Part shown: in pieces, positions 25,495-37,789 of the stretch
How positions within the stretch are numbered: position 1 is the stretch's first letter
Layout of the letters: each line of letters begins with the position of its first letter
Notes under the pieces: generated by a model
Databases searched by the model: none
Told to the model about the DNA's origin: nothing
Seen by the model: the letters and a program-made list of their open reading frames with translations, nothing else
Position numbers and translations under genes: made by a program
From: Lycorma delicatula
Lineage: Eukaryota > Arthropoda > Insecta > Hemiptera > Fulgoridae
NCBI RefSeq assembly: GCF_047948215.1
Contig: NC_134456.1
Coordinates: forward strand, 78,172,515-78,236,514
Reading direction: 5' to 3'
DNA length: 64,000 bases

Positions 25495-25798
25495 TTCCTA
25501 ATATATACGTTGCTATCTGTTCAACTTGTGAATAATAAGCAACCCCATGACCAAATGAAATGAGGGTGATATGAATGTCATATAAATGAGGTGTAGTCTT
25601 GTACAGACTCACGACCATCTCACAAATAATCTTGTGCGACCATTCCTTAGATATCGTGGTTAATTTAACCCAACCACCTAAATACAACGGTATCAATTTT
25701 CTATTACTGTATCCATTCATCTGTATAAAAATAAACTATCTTTACTAGGACTTGAAGTTTAAAACCTTCCGCTTCGGAAATCAGCTGTTAAATAGTTT
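25495..25798 (-). mobile_element. SINE family F, subfamily with 'gcaacccc' 3' end (array unit 1)
   Basis: Minus-strand order is a tRNA-like head remnant ('gctgatttccgaagcgg'), 'caagtcctagtaaag', a body with 'gagtctgtacaagactac', and a 3' end with 'ggttgcttattattcac', shared with the copy at 43955. It differs from the 54-kb type in the last ~50 bp, so it defines a second 3'-end subfamily. Confidence 0.75.
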
Positions 25799-25845
25799 TT
25801 ATGTAATTTTTCCTTCTAATGTTTATTTGCAATTTTTTCAACAAG

Positions 25846-26066
25846 TTTACAATAAGTTCTCTCCTTTTGGCCCAATGAGGTGAGGACGATATATATGACA
25901 TGTAAAAGAGATATAGTTTGTACTCAAGCCAACCATTCCTGATACGTATGGTTAATTGAACCACAACTATCAAAATACACCAGCATTCACTGTCTAGTAT
26001 CCAAATTTGTATAAAATCACCTAAATTTTACCAGAATTTGAACCTCAGAACCTTCAGCTTCGAAAA
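25846..26066 (-). mobile_element. SINE family F (array unit 2)
   Basis: Diverged second copy, in the same orientation as unit 1: 'gaggtgaggacgatatat', 'ccaaccattcctga', 'gtctagtatccaaatt', 'accagaatttgaacctcagaacc'. Unit 2 starts about 50 bp after unit 1. Confidence 0.7.
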
Positions 26067-26326
26067 TCAGTCCTCCCATGACGCAGTGAGATGAGGATGA
26101 TATGTATGACTTGTAAATGAGATGCAATTATTTTGTATATTCTCAAGTTGACCACCCTTGAGGTGTGTAGTTGATTGGATACCAACCACCGAAATACACC
26201 GGTATTCAATATAAACTATTCAAATTCGTATAAAAACAACTCTCTTTTATTATGCTTTGAACCTCAGAACCTTCAACTTCAAACTGATTTGCGACGAGAG
26301 TTGACCACTACCCCAGGTCGTTGGTT
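26067..26326 (-). mobile_element. SINE family F (array unit 3)
   Basis: Third head-to-tail copy: 'gagatgaggatgatatg', 'aaccaccgaaatacaccgg', 'gctttgaacctcagaacc', and a head reaching 'gacgagagttgaccacta', which is the reverse complement of the tRNA-like A-box region. It is followed directly by a (TA)n tract at 26327-26353. Confidence 0.75.
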
Positions 26327-26389
26327 CTATATATATATATATATATATATATAATGCTATATTTTATATAATCAATAAAATATGTTATC

Positions 26390-26870
26390 CAACAGTAAGA
26401 TTTCTTGGTCAAATGAGGTGGATGAATTAAAATCTAGATTGAATGAACAAGTCTTTGACAAAATTTTGAAATACAGAAACCTTCAAGGTTACATCAAATA
26501 AATGAAAACAGAAATGGAGAAATTCCATCTGACTTGGGAAATATTCTCTAACAGAAATTACTTTAGAAAGTTCTCAACAAATTTGAACATACTGTGGAAC
26601 AGAAGGAGGCCAATTATAGGAAATGAAATGAAGATTAAATAATAACAAATGAAGAGATTTTGGAAAATATTAAAGAGAAAAACTAAAAAAATTTGCATAA
26701 TCCTTTGGTGGTCTATTCGCACAAAAAAAAATAGATCTTACATTCATCAGAATAAAAAATATGGGGAAAAAATGAAAGACTATTTACTAATAACAAATAA
26801 AATTTTATCATGTCATTCCTAGAAGGAGGAAAATTCTAGAAAATTTTAACGAAAAAATACAATGTTAACA
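26390..26870 (+). other. Unassigned reading fragments downstream of SINE array
   Basis: Two adjacent plus-strand frames (about 35 and 47 codons, 26391-26496 and 26498-26641) are rich in Glu/Lys/Asn with protein-like order: WSNEVDELKSRLNEQVFDKIL, then FHLTWEIFSNRNYFRKF. I recognise no domain. They may be the remnant of a LINE ORF1 or another element; function is not inferred. Confidence 0.25.
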
Positions 26871-27658
26871 ATAACCTACACTTTGACTCGTTTTAATTGA
26901 TAATTAAAAAAATAGTATATTAAATTAATATCAAGTTTTGTTCATAACAGCATAAAACATAATGAACAGCTAATTGTTTTGTTGCTCTTATTTTTATATC
27001 ACATCATTTATTAAAGGGATAAGCAATGTCGTTAACCAATTATAAATTTGACATTCTCTAATCCGGAATTTGAATCTAAGTATAGCATCAAGCGTGTTCT
27101 CACCGGGTGGTCTTTCTTTAAAAATTACAATAAATTTTAATTTTTAATCCTATTTAATAATTGTTCCTATTAAATATTGTAAATTATAATTGTGAAATTG
27201 TAGAAGATAAATACCAAAATAATGATTCTATCATACATTTTAAATAGAATATAAATTATGATAATCTAACTGAAAAATCATTTTGTGTTTTGTGTTTAGC
27301 GCTTATATTTTTCTTAAGAATTATGTGCGCTCATTAATAACAAAACAGTGAACTGTAAGCCTATTAATCAGATTCCTAATGGAATGTAAGGTCTACACTA
27401 AAAAATACTACTGAAAATGAAATTAATGTAAACAATAAATAAGAATTCTGATGAAAAAGTATTAAGAGTACCGTATTTTAAAATTGGATTTTTTGTCTCT
27501 CCTTTTATATAACAATTTATTTTTTGTAAATGTATCATTGGAACTTTTAAATAAATTTATTAAAAAAATATTTTAAACCTCAATAGTGTTTCAAAATGAA
27601 TATCGGGGTTTTAAAGTTACGTAATATTTCTCAAGTTTCAAGTACATTGATTAATAAT
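26871..27658. other. AT-rich spacer with possible SINE scrap
   Basis: Around 27055-27115 the minus strand reads 'agaccacccggtgagaac' and 'agattcaaattccgg', loosely tRNA-like, but no family body follows. Otherwise nothing was recognised. Confidence 0.3.
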
Positions 27659-27659
27659 A

Positions 27660-28420
27660 CATGAAATGAAAAAAAGACTTAAACAGTTTTAGTTGTGTGC
27701 AAGGTCATAATCTGTTTTTTTGGGCTTTCAAACTGTTTCTTGTACTTTCCGCTTGAAAGCGCTAGTAGCAAAGATGGCGATCCTCCAACTGAAGGGTCCT
27801 GTGTTTGCAGTTTGCAAAGTGTGAATCTGTAATTACCGTTCAATGTGTGTTCCGTTGTGATCCCCGTAAGACAATAACATTCGTAAATGGTATAAACAAT
27901 TTGAAATCACTGGATGTATTTGTAAAGGGAAGAGAACAGGACAACCGAGTGTGTCCCAAGACAATGTGCACGTGTAAGAGAGTTTTTTTGTGCATAGTCC
28001 TAGGTAATCTTTACTCAACTGCAATGCGAACTGTAAAATTTTATTTGGCAAAAAGATGGTGCGCCTCCTCACTTACATAACGCTATACGTGATTGGTTGA
28101 ATGAAATTCTCCCCGATTGCTGGATTGGTCGCCGGAGACCGTATAATTGGGCTTGTTTGCCGTGGCCTCCACGTTTGGCGGTTCTGACACCGTGGGATTT
28201 TTTTCTTTAGGAGTTTATAAAGGATGAAGTGTATGTGCTGTCGTTACCAGCTGACCTACCTGACTAGAGACACTGAATTTAAGCAGCTGTCACGTCAGTT
28301 TCTTCAGACTTGCTGATTAAAGTATGGGATGTACTATCATATCGGCTGAAAGTGTACCTTGTGAAGAATATAATCTACTGCAAATATTAACCTTTTTTTT
28401 TGCGACTGCACTGATTTAAA
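27660..28420 (+). mobile_element. Internally deleted Tc1/mariner (DD41D-type) element
   Basis: The plus-strand N-terminal relic (27800-28000) reads VCVPL, RKWYKQFEITGCICKGK, TGQPSVSQDNV, which is the helix-turn-helix/linker of this transposase group. It is joined at about 28045 to the catalytic half: KDGAPPHLH, then WLNEILPDCWIGRR, WPPR, DFFL, FIKDEVYV and LPADLPD. The whole central part with the first catalytic Asp is gone. The right end has 'gcgactgcactgat' at 28409-28421; a matching left end is only weakly visible near 27660. About 760 bp instead of ~1.3 kb. Confidence 0.8.
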
Positions 28421-28546
28421 AAAAAAAAAATTGTATTAATTTTTAAACGTGTATAATGTTGTTTACATACATACAAAAAAATCAAATATTTAATTCATAT
28501 TCAAATTTCATGCAACGTGAATTAAGTCACTTTTGTTTTATGACAA

Positions 28547-28590
<44 letters not shown>

Positions 28591-29177
28591 GCACGTATAT
28601 AACTGCAAAAAAATGAAAATGATATGCGCATCGGAATGCTAGATTGATTTGTTTGCGTGACCGGATGGTATGTTTGTAAGACTATCATTTTAAAAATAAA
28701 AGTCTGTAATATATTTATCAGACACGATCATTTCTTTAGTTAAAATTCTTATATACACGTAATTCAATATAAGGCTATACTACTTATTTGTCGACGTACA
28801 TTTTATTTTTATCACTTGTAAATTTCATATACTATCATTTAAATACAATTAAACATGTATTTATAAATAAAATAATGATTAAAAAGAGAGGTAAAAGTGT
28901 CAATTCTTTTTAGCAAAGATTAGAATTTTGCAAATATAAACACAAGAGCAAGTTAACATATAACATATAACGAATATTTAACAATATTTATAGGCACTAG
29001 GTAATTAGGTAACAGCCTTTTTATATTTAAAAACATGTTTTAACTTTCTGAGTGAATCTGAAGAAATGGCATTATGCTTCAAAAGGAATTTACGTAATCA
29101 TAAAAATATTATGATGACAGGCTTATCGTTTGATTAAGGCACTTTAAAGGAAAACCGTAAGGTTTGATTTTGTTGCA
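28421..29177. other. AT-rich spacer with (TA)n tract
   Basis: A TA microsatellite lies at 28551-28587. Nothing else was recognised. Confidence 0.6.
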
Positions 29178-29895
29178 ATGAAATCAACCTGGTATCCCAA
29201 AGGCCCGTCTAGCCAGATCCTGAACCCTCAGGACCCAGAGGAACCCTACAATCAACTCAGAGGCCTCCCGAAGTCACGGAGCCTACCTCAGGGCCGCAGA
29301 GCTTGCTTCGCTCGCCATTCCCGTTCGCAGGGGATAGCACTTTGGTCACCCGCAGAGCTTGCTACGGTCGCTATTACAGTCTACCCAGAGGATTCCGACC
29401 CCTTGAACCCCCACACTATTCGTTATCCTCATGATTGTGAGAATAATACTGAAATAACAATTAAAGAATTCAGACTTTTTAATAACTAAAGTACACACAA
29501 CTTTGACGACGAAAAATTAATAACTTACAATGGAGGCAAAATATAATAATGAAGTAAAAGGATTAATCTTTTATCCTTAATGACTATCTCTAATTTACAA
29601 CTTCACCCTCCTTCGGGGTGGAGAAATAATGAATATTTTTAACTTTCAATGGAGCTAGGGTCTCGGTCTGCGACTTAAAACCTACCATGGTATAAAACGA
29701 ATGTATTCTGAAAATATGGAAGCAATCAATCGGTTGGTTCTTCAAGATTTTTCGAGATGAAATATATCTAAGAACCGTCTCAGTTATGCTAAGGAACATG
29801 GGTAAAAATTTGGTTGCGATTGATCAAATAGTTTTTTTTGTTTATCCCGAATAAAAAAAACTTCTTCGTCTTTATATAATAGTACCGATACATTT
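29178..29895 (+). repeat. Interspersed repeat D, copy 1 (uninterrupted)
   Basis: The GC-rich first part (29178-29410, with two tandem 'gcagagcttgct.cg.tcgc' units at 29298 and 29349) is followed by 'catgattgtgagaataatactg', 'ataactaaagtac', 'gacgaagaa'-like and 'aatgaagtaa.aggatt' blocks. The second copy at 47490-49138 has the same blocks but is split by 1.15 kb. The tail 'aatcaatcggttggttctt' resembles LINE 3' UTR ends of the RTE type. The 103-codon frame across the first part is an effect of GC content, not a gene I can support. Confidence 0.75.
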
Positions 29896-30240
29896 TATTT
29901 GACGTAAATTTAATTATATTATTTTTGTAACATTATTCATTCGATTGATTCAAATCATTCAGTTCAAACCCAGTGTTCATACAGTGATAGAAGCTCATAG
30001 TTCACAGTTCATTAATTCAATTCATTAAAATTTGTGCTTCAACCAGCAAAGCTTCACTACTTCATATATATATATATATTTTCTTTTTTCAAGAGATTTT
30101 CGAGATGAAATGTATCTAAAAATCTTCTAATTTATGCCAAGAAACAAGGATAAAGATTTGGTTACGATTGAATGAGTAGTTTTGTCTATCTTGAACAAAG
30201 AAAAACCCTCTTCGTCTTTGTAACATAATTTAGATATATC
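29896..30240 (+). repeat. Duplicated tail of repeat D
   Basis: Positions 30091-30240 repeat 29744-29895 in direct orientation ('ttcgagatgaaat.tatcta', 'atttggtt.cgattga', 'cttcgtctttata'). A TA tract at 30065-30080 separates the two. This is either a tandem duplication of the 3' end or a second truncated insertion. Confidence 0.7.
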
Positions 30241-31454
30241 TGTTAATCTCTCTCTTTCTGTGCGGGATGAACAAAAATGTCTTGTTAATAAAGAACTGTT
30301 ATAATTATATTTCAGTAATTTTATTATTGTTGAAAAATAAATTCATATAGCTTATTATAATTTATTATAAAATATTTTCAGGAAATTTAATTAAACTATT
30401 TAATTTATACATATATATTTTTTTTAAATTTAAATGTATGTTTATTAAAAAGAGATATATTATCTCGTTGAGCTAAAGATAATTATCCAGGTACATATTA
30501 TTGTTTCATTAAATATTTTATTAAAATCGCGGTAAAAATATTTATATTTATAGTTACGTTTTAATTTATTTATTCGTAGAATTGTATGGATTATTTGCAT
30601 TTGGATTATTTTCATATTACAATAAAAAAGAAACAATAGCAAAATATTATTTCATAATATACACGTGTAACTAAATATTAATTACTTTAAATTTTGTAAT
30701 TTTTTAAAAGTATAATTTTTATTTTCTATTTATATTAGTATTTATTAACTGTTTATTTATTACCAATATTCTCCTTTATTATTTTAAATTAAAATAAATA
30801 ACATAAAAGCAAAAATACGTGAAAAAACTTAGAAAATAGAATGGGACTCTAATAAAATAATTATTCAAATTGATATTTATTGGCAAGTATTATTAAGAGT
30901 GAAGCATTAAATGATTTGACGAAGATCAATTAAAGCTGTATTTATAATTCAATTTAATTGAAATGAATATTTAATATATCAGTTCAACTGTACGTTATCA
31001 TAACACTATATTTTTAACATTTACATTGAAAACCTTTTCAAACAATTTCTACAAAATAAGGAGAAATTTTTTACATTTACAAAGGAATTTTTACAGGAAA
31101 AATCCTTTTTCCTGTAAAAATTTTTATATTCATTACATTATATCCTGCATTTAAATTACCTTTGTTTTCTTCTTCAGCTGTTTTAGTATATAATTTATGG
31201 GCATTGCTTTTGGCCAAATAATATTTTTTCGTATATAGCTTTACTTGGAATTCGTTTCCTGAATAATGAAACTATAAGTAAATTGTACAGAGTAATAATG
31301 ACGCAAAAGAGAGGCATCCAATGATTCCATATACAGGTTAAACAAAGTACAATACAGTAAAAAATATAACGAATAAAAATATAATTAAGCGTAAAAAAAA
31401 GTACTAACAATTCGAAAATAATTGTTAAAAACAAAAAATCGTAACGAAACTTAA
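30241..31454. other. AT-rich stretch without recognisable feature
   Basis: There is a hairpin of 'aaaaatcctttttcctg' and 'caggaaaaatccttttt' type at about 31083-31120 (ttttacaggaaaaa / tttttcctgtaaaa). No gene is visible. Confidence 0.5.
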
Positions 31455-31625
31455 CATTGGTATTATTTAGCCATTCAGTCGTATTCGACCATTGGCGATT
31501 TCATAGCCAAATGTTCTCCACGCTGTGAATAACATTTTGATGTTTTGTCATTGAAATTTTCCTGGCAGGTTTTATGGGTGGTTTGGCATCACCTTCCCAA
31601 CCGTCCTCCTTTATCTTAAGGAAAG
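31455..31625. other. GC-richer block resembling a LINE-derived SINE core
   Basis: The block contains 'ccattcagtcgtattcgacc', 'tggcgatttcatagcc', 'aattttcctggcagg' and 'ggtggtttggcatcacct'. The order recalls the RTE-derived SINE type in which a 'cgtgtccgac..gcgaccccatgg' segment is followed by 'ttcctccaggc' and 'gtttgccatt.cctt'. That comparison is from memory and low in certainty. No copy elsewhere in the window. Confidence 0.3.
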
Positions 31626-32999
31626 GTAAATAAATGTACTCAATATAAAAATTCTGACGATCTTGGCAGAATTTTCTGCTAAGAGATCTTGGAAAAATTT
31701 TCTACATGTTTTAATGGTAATTAAAACATGTATACATTTCAATGATAATTCTAATTATTTAGTATATTCTAGATTTATTAGTTAGCTAATATGAAATTTT
31801 AAAATTACGGAAAACCTTTGTTTTCAAACAAATAATCTCCGTTAAAGAAATGTCAAATAAATAAATAAACGTTTGACATTTAAAAAAACACAGCTGCGAT
31901 CTGTTTGTAAACATTAGGGTTTCCAAAATTTAATTCTGTCCTATAACTCCTACAATCTCTCACAGTTTCAAATTATTTTGTCACAGAAACAAACAAAACA
32001 CTTAGCAATTGACACTAACATACAAAATTCACAAAAACCCACAAAAACACATCAAAACTGTGGAGTGGATTTCAATATATCCGATCTCAGCGATTGTAAC
32101 CATAGTAAAGATTGGAATATAACCATTATAACATAGGTATAGAGAACAATGAAATTAAATGTTTAGCAAAACAGAGAAAGAGATTGACTAAAAAAATTAT
32201 CACTGGTCACATATAAGAAATAAATAATTAAATGACGAATTTTGTTTATTTCTCGACGTTTTGAAGGACATTTCAAAAATAAAATTTTAAGTTAAAACTT
32301 AATTCTCTACAATCCTAAATACATGTGTACTCGCTTGGTCCCTCTTTAATTCTAAAATTCAGGTACGTTTTAATCAATAATCTTGAAAATTGGTGCGGTA
32401 AATAGTTGTATATTAATGTTAATGGTTTTTATCCAATTATAATTTTCTTTTTGAAGAAAGACGAGAGAATAGTGAGATAGAAGCGGTAATTCTATATTTA
32501 GATCATAAATGTTTACTTGTACGTGATTTTAAACCTATTATAAAAATAATATGTGAAGAAAAATCGTTCACTAAGAGATCTATACAAATAAAGAATTTTT
32601 TTTGCTGAAAATTCAAAATAACATTCCCAATAGTAATTTTGAAAACTGCAACTTACGTTACGGTTATTGCTTAAAGCTAAAAGTTCTAATGAAGTAAATT
32701 TTTGCTTCGTTCAATGGCTTTATACCATTTAATAAAATTTTTGCAAGCATTATCAAAAATAATTCAACACAATTGTATGACTTTACCGTTACGCGGCTTT
32801 TTGTAAGCACGGCATATCCTCACACACACAACTTAATTTAAAATATGTATCATTTTATTTAAATATCGTTTTATTTTGTTTATTTAATTCAATGGTTCTA
32901 ACTAAAACGCGTGCGAATACCGTATTTCATTCGCACTAGTGTGGCGTACTAGCGGCCACTTTAAATAATTTTTACACTTAAATAGTATTAATTTATTTA
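31626..32999. other. AT-rich stretch without recognisable feature
   Basis: No gene is visible. A short inverted pair gtgcgaat/attcgcac lies at 32912-32937. Confidence 0.45.
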
Positions 33000-33530
33000 A
33001 TTCTACCGGTCTCCTGTGACGTCACAACATAGCAGCCGACTACAGCCGGTGTACGTCACTGCTACACTAGTGCTCCTTATGATGAGAGGGGGTACCATTG
33101 ACGCAGTAAACAATTTTTTGGAGATTATTATATTTTAATTGTAAACAAATTTGCCTAAGAAAAATAAGACCTTAATTAGGCGAAATCTCGAGATAGTGAG
33201 AGTGACCTTGCTCTACAGCAAGACCCCTTTGACCTTTTAAGTTGAACATTTAATGGCATCCAGCCACATACATAAAAATAATCTGACCAAGTTTGGTCAA
33301 AATCGATCCAGAAGTTCTGGAGATATAAGGTGATTTAGAGTGCGACACCGAACGCACACATGTACATACGAACTTTCTGAAAATTTCCATCTGGTTTTTG
33401 GGTTTTTTGGATTTCTTAGGTGTCAAAATGTGTAAAGATCCGGTGAAAACCGCATATACCCGGTTAGATTGATTAAAATATTTTCCCTACTAAAGCTATA
33501 GCTCTGCTGTAGCGCTAGACGGGAAAGTAA
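33000..33530 (-). repeat. Interspersed repeat A, copy 2
   Basis: Reverse-complement partner of 55-640; see that entry for landmarks. On the minus strand this copy leaves the shared region after 'agaattaaataaatta' into sequence without the repeat B 3' module, with a GC-richer block at 32920-32965 beyond it. It keeps a palindromic start ('agctatagctctgctgtagcgct'). Confidence 0.75.
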
Positions 33531-33958
33531 AAAGAAGTGATCCTAAAATAAAATTACTATTTAAAATTTTACTTTCAAAATAAACTTGGCGATTGCTTTC
33601 GGTATTTATGGAAAAATTTGTCTTTTAACACACACAAATTTATAAAATATCATATCATTAGATCAGAGGTGGTATCTACAAAATTGCATTAATATTTTCT
33701 GATGCTTGGCGTGAAACGTAATCTGTAATGACATTAAATGCCGTCACTTGTTCTACTCTTCAAATAGAAGAGGTATAAATTATTTTACCCTTGTTAAATT
33801 AGCGCTAAGTTGTTTAATATTTCATTTTATTTAATTTTATTTTCCAAGTTGTATTGAAATAAATGGCATGGTAAATAAAAATATTGATCCTGATATCAAA
33901 ACAAAAAAAAAAAAATCTATATTAACCACTATTACTTTGAAATATTTTTAGATATTTA
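33531..33958. other. AT-rich spacer
   Basis: Nothing was recognised. Confidence 0.4.
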
Positions 33959-33959
33959 T

Positions 33960-34530
33960 CTGCGGAGTATTGGAAAGCCCAGATCTATTGAATATCTCGT
34001 TTAGTATACTTCGGAAATGAGGAAAGTTTTCAATAATTGTTAAACATTTTTAACTTTTTTCATCCTTTTCAAGTTCGAACATAGAAAAACCTAGAAACTA
34101 GTTTTTAAATATTTACATGAAAATTATATACAATAAAAATCAAGTTAATATCTTCATTTGTTACCTAGAGATTAATAAAATATCAGAGTTCCCAAAAAAA
34201 CTCAAAAATCCTTTTTAACTCGTTAAATTCTGAATTTAAAAATATCTAGGAATTTGTTTCTAGATATTCACATAAAGATCACACACATCAAAAATCAAGT
34301 TGATATCTTTATTTGTTACCAAGAAATTAAAAAAAAAAAAAATAGTAAATCTCATTATTACCCTATTTTAACCCTTTAAACGCGGATATAAAAAAAATCC
34401 TTCTTAGTAAATACTCCTGAGACAAATAATAAATTGTGAAATTTTCAGCGAAACCTTTTAAGTAGTTTTTGGTTTATTACGGCACACACAAAAAGATCTC
34501 TTTTATTTATATTGATAAAAAATAAAATTA
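33960..34530 (+). repeat. Interspersed repeat C, copy 1, with internal ~155-bp duplication
   Basis: Matches 37370-37760 through 'gaatatctcgtttagtata', 'atatcttcatttgttac', 'gagattaa', 'tttaaccc', and an end of 'acacacaaaaagatctcttt' type. Within this copy the segment ending 'caagttaatatcttcatttg' (34141) recurs 155 bp later as 'caagttgatatctttatttg' (34296). Copy 2 has a single unit. Non-coding. Confidence 0.7.
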
Positions 34531-35910
34531 GTTAAAAATTAATACATTTAAAATCCGCATCAAATCATGGCATATTTATTAATTTTGATATAATTTTATT
34601 AAATTTAATACTTATTTTACGTTACATGTAATTGATGTAATAACTCATTTTAATATTATTTAAAAGGAGATAAATTTTTGTCTAAATCTAAACTAATTCC
34701 AAAAATTTCTTAAAATGCGTGCTGTAATATTGTCAAAAACTGTAACATCTATTAATAATAGTATTGCTTTTTTTCTGAGAGAGAGAAGGAGAGAGAAAGA
34801 GTGAGTGAGAAAGAGAGTGATTAAGAGCGAAATATTAAAATCGTTTTAAAATTCTGTTGGTTTTTTTCAGTATGAGACAAAATGTTTATTCTACTTTTCA
34901 AATGCTTTAATTATTAACTTTAAACTTTATATTAAACGGTTTTGCACTTTTAGTTAACTAGCTTAATTATTTTTTTATTAATGTACATGATTCAATAAAA
35001 TGAAGGATAAATTATTTTTTCAATTTTTCGTTCTATGTCGTAAAATATGAATTTCAAATATCAAGTTGTAAAGTTTAAAGTGTTATTTTCTTATTCTTGT
35101 TTGACTTTCTCTAAAAAAGAAAAGTTTTACTCATTTAAATACTTTAAGGGTTCTATTAATATTTATTAAATGAAAGCAAACAGTAACTTACTTACGAAAT
35201 AGCTTTTCATCTTCATAAAAGAAAATCGGTACTTATGTTACATAATCAAAAACGGGTATTTTAATTAATTATTTGTGTAACTTTAAATTAAGAATAAATT
35301 ACAATTTTTAATCGTTAATCATTTTTACTGATTAACTAAAAAATTATATTAATTAAATACAGGTAATTTCTTAAATGTATTTAATTAATATATTCATAAA
35401 TTTTTCTCAAACAAAATATTTATATATTCATTAAATTTTGGACAATGAGATAGCGATTTGTTTGATATCTATGTAAATATTACGTATATTTTTCTGTGTT
35501 GTAGACTTAGTTGAAAATCTTAGCGTCCGCTTTTCTGCTTGGTGTTGATGTAAACGGTTTTAAAGTTTACCAGCTACATTTTTACGCTAACACCTCCTCA
35601 ATAAATGGCTCCTTGATGCTGGAATAATTATTCTGTTGTACACCGACTAACATGTTCTAGCTAGCCGATTCAGGAATGTTTTAGTATCTATCTGTAAGTA
35701 TATTTAATGCACAAACAAGGGACATAACTACTTACTTGTGCGTTGATTATTGTCTTTGAGGGTTTTCAGTATCATTTATAGGATACGTAAATTTATTTTA
35801 ACATTTATTATTTACAAGGAAAAATATTTAGATGAAACAATTTTAAAGCAGAAAAGTTGGCAAGATAAATTAAATTATTAAGGAAATGAAAGCTAAGCTG
35901 AAGATGTTAA
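34531..35910. other. AT-rich stretch with GA-rich tract
   Basis: A purine-only tract (gagaga/gaaaga) lies at 34777-34832. The remainder is AT-rich with no recognisable gene or repeat. Confidence 0.55.
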
Positions 35911-36365
35911 TTTTTTTTTTGTGTTTTGACTGGTTTGATGCACCTCTCAGAGATTTCCTATCTAGTGCTAGTCGTTTTATTTCGGTGTACCCCCTATATC
36001 CAACATCCTTAACAATTTGTTTTACATATTCCAAACGTTGCCTGTCTGCACAATCTTTTCCTTCTACCTATCCCTCAAATATTGAAGCGACTATTCCAGG
36101 ATGCCTTAATATGTGGCCTATAAGTCTGTCTATTCTTTTAACTATATTTTTCCAAATGCTTCTTTCTTCATCGATTTGCCGCAACACCTCTTAATTTCTC
36201 ACTTTATCCATCCATCTGATTTTTAACATTCTCCTACCACACCGCAGTTCAAAAGCTTCTAGTCTTTTCTTCTCAGGTACTCTGATCGTCCAAGTTTCAC
36301 TTAAAGCTACACTCCAAACATATACTTTCAAAAATGTTTTCCTGATGTTTAAATTAATTTTAATT
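35911..36365 (-). pseudogene. RTE-like LINE ORF C-terminus with 3' poly(A)
   Basis: Reading the minus strand from about 36360: YVWSVALSETWTIRV, KRLEAFELRCGRRML, IRWMDKVRN, then a stop, EVLRQIDEERSIW, RLIGHILRHPGI, EGKDCADRQR and DRKSLRG. This is the standard tail after the reverse-transcriptase domain in arthropod LINEs (E.R.WRRMLKI.WTDK..N..VL…IGHILRH……GRRG..R…DR..WR). The element ends in a poly(A), seen as T11 at 35911-35922, so this is a 5'-truncated insertion. Stops at about 36192 and 36077 mark it as dead. Clade assignment beyond 'RTE/CR1-like tail' is not secure. Confidence 0.8.
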
Positions 36366-36484
36366 TTCTTAATTTTTTTCGAAAAATTTTCTGCTTCGTT
36401 AAATTATTTTATGAATATTTTATTTAATTAATTTTATGAGTAATATGAAAATGAGTAAAAGACGGAGTAAAAATATAAAATTTT

Positions 36485-36885
36485 TACTTTTTCTTGGTTT
36501 GCTGGAGAAGAATTCGATTGTCATGTATTTAAGAAATTTGAGCATAAAAGATGGTTTATGCAATGGAACGAGACTTATTGTTAGAAAAATGTAGAATAAT
36601 GTTTTCAAGTGCAAAATTTTCTGGAAATAAGCAGGGAGAAACAGTCTGTATTTCACGAATAACTTTGATTTATGAGAGTACACAAGGATTTTCATCGAAG
36701 AGACTTCAGTTTTCTGTGCGATTAGCTTTTTCTATAATGATTATTAAGTCTCAAGGGGACACTTTTGATTTGATTTGAAAAACATATTTTTGGGCGTGGA
36801 AAGTTGTATGTTGCATTATCCAGAGTAAAAGCATGGATTTTTGTTTATTGAAGAGAAGAGTTTAAAAGTACAAGCAGATATTTTG
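36485..36885 (+). pseudogene. Helitron Rep-helicase C-terminal relic (Pif1-like)
   Basis: Helitrons encode a Rep nuclease fused to a Pif1-family 5'-3' DNA helicase. Three frames give the collinear end of that helicase: SIVMYLRNLSIKDGLCNGTRLIV (36505-36582, frame 1), then GNKQGETVCISRI, FSSKRLQFSVRLAFS and IKSQGDTFD (36620-36770, frame 2, motif V region), then GKLYVALSRVKAW (36798-36836, frame 3, motif VI). Two frameshifts and missing upstream motifs show that it is a dead fragment. No Helitron 3' CTRR end with hairpin was found downstream. Confidence 0.9.
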
Positions 36886-37368
36886 TTTTGAAATTATTTT
36901 ATTTTAGAAAGCGCGATGGTGGTAACCGACCCTAAAACTTATTTTCTAATGAGAAAGGGTGCTTAACTGAATGACCACGAACCATCTTTTCGCTTTTCCT
37001 TGAACGATTTTCATCATTAAAAAAAAGTTCTTATACAAGGGGTAATCAATTTTGGACATCTAATAATAGCATTCCGAGACGCCGCCTGCCACGGCAACCC
37101 GCCCGGAGGGCTAGCTGCGGAGGCGTGCAGTAGGCACGGCCTGCGGCTAGTATATATTGTGTCTTCGCTCGCGCTATACGGTTACTTGCATTTCCCATCG
37201 CGGTCAATTTGTTTTATTTTATGTTTTTTAGTCAAGCAACTGAAAGCAGGTGTATTCAGTTACCTCGCACATACAGTAACAATGGCTGTATTGGTTGAGC
37301 GGCCGTACACCGCCGCATTAATTAAAAAATCGAAATTCAAAACTCTCAAAAATCGTTTTTAGATAGTT
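36886..37368. other. Spacer with CpG-rich island
   Basis: Positions 37075-37145 form a strikingly GC- and CpG-rich patch ('cgccgcctgccacggcaac', 'ggctagctgcggaggcg'), followed by 'cttcgctcgcgctatacgg' and, at 37280-37320, 'ggttgagcggccgtacacc'. It is probably a repeat fragment abutting repeat C. No gene frame is supported; the 67-codon frame at 37159 has no motif. Confidence 0.45.
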
Positions 37369-37369
37369 G

Positions 37370-37765
37370 TCTGAAATTTATTTGGAAACGAAAATCTTCT
37401 GAATATATCGTTTAGTATAGTCTGAAATGGAGAAAATATGCAATCATTGTTTAAAATTACTTTACCTTTGTTCACCCAAAAATGTAGAAATTTCCATTTG
37501 ATATTCATACGACGATTTTATGCATCAAAATAAAACTGATATCTTCATTTGTTACTGAGAAATTAAAAAAAAAATTAAATTTCATTGTTACTCCATTTTA
37601 ACTCTTTATACTTGGAATTTCAAAATATCATTTTTTTAGTGTCTACCACCGTAAGAACATGCATAAAAATTTTCATGGATTTATTTTCAGTAGATTTTGC
37701 AGGACGTTGTTGAATCAGTCAGTCAGGACACGTTCTTTTATATATAAAACTTTGTTTTATTCAAT
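37370..37765 (+). repeat. Interspersed repeat C, copy 2
   Basis: See copy 1. Shared blocks are 'gaatatatcgtttagtata', 'gatatcttcatttgttact', 'aaattaaaaaaaaaattaaa', 'ttttaactctttata', and a terminal 'cagtcaggacacgttctttt'. Non-coding. Confidence 0.7.
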
Positions 37766-37789
37766 TTATCTTACAGCATTTTGTTGAGA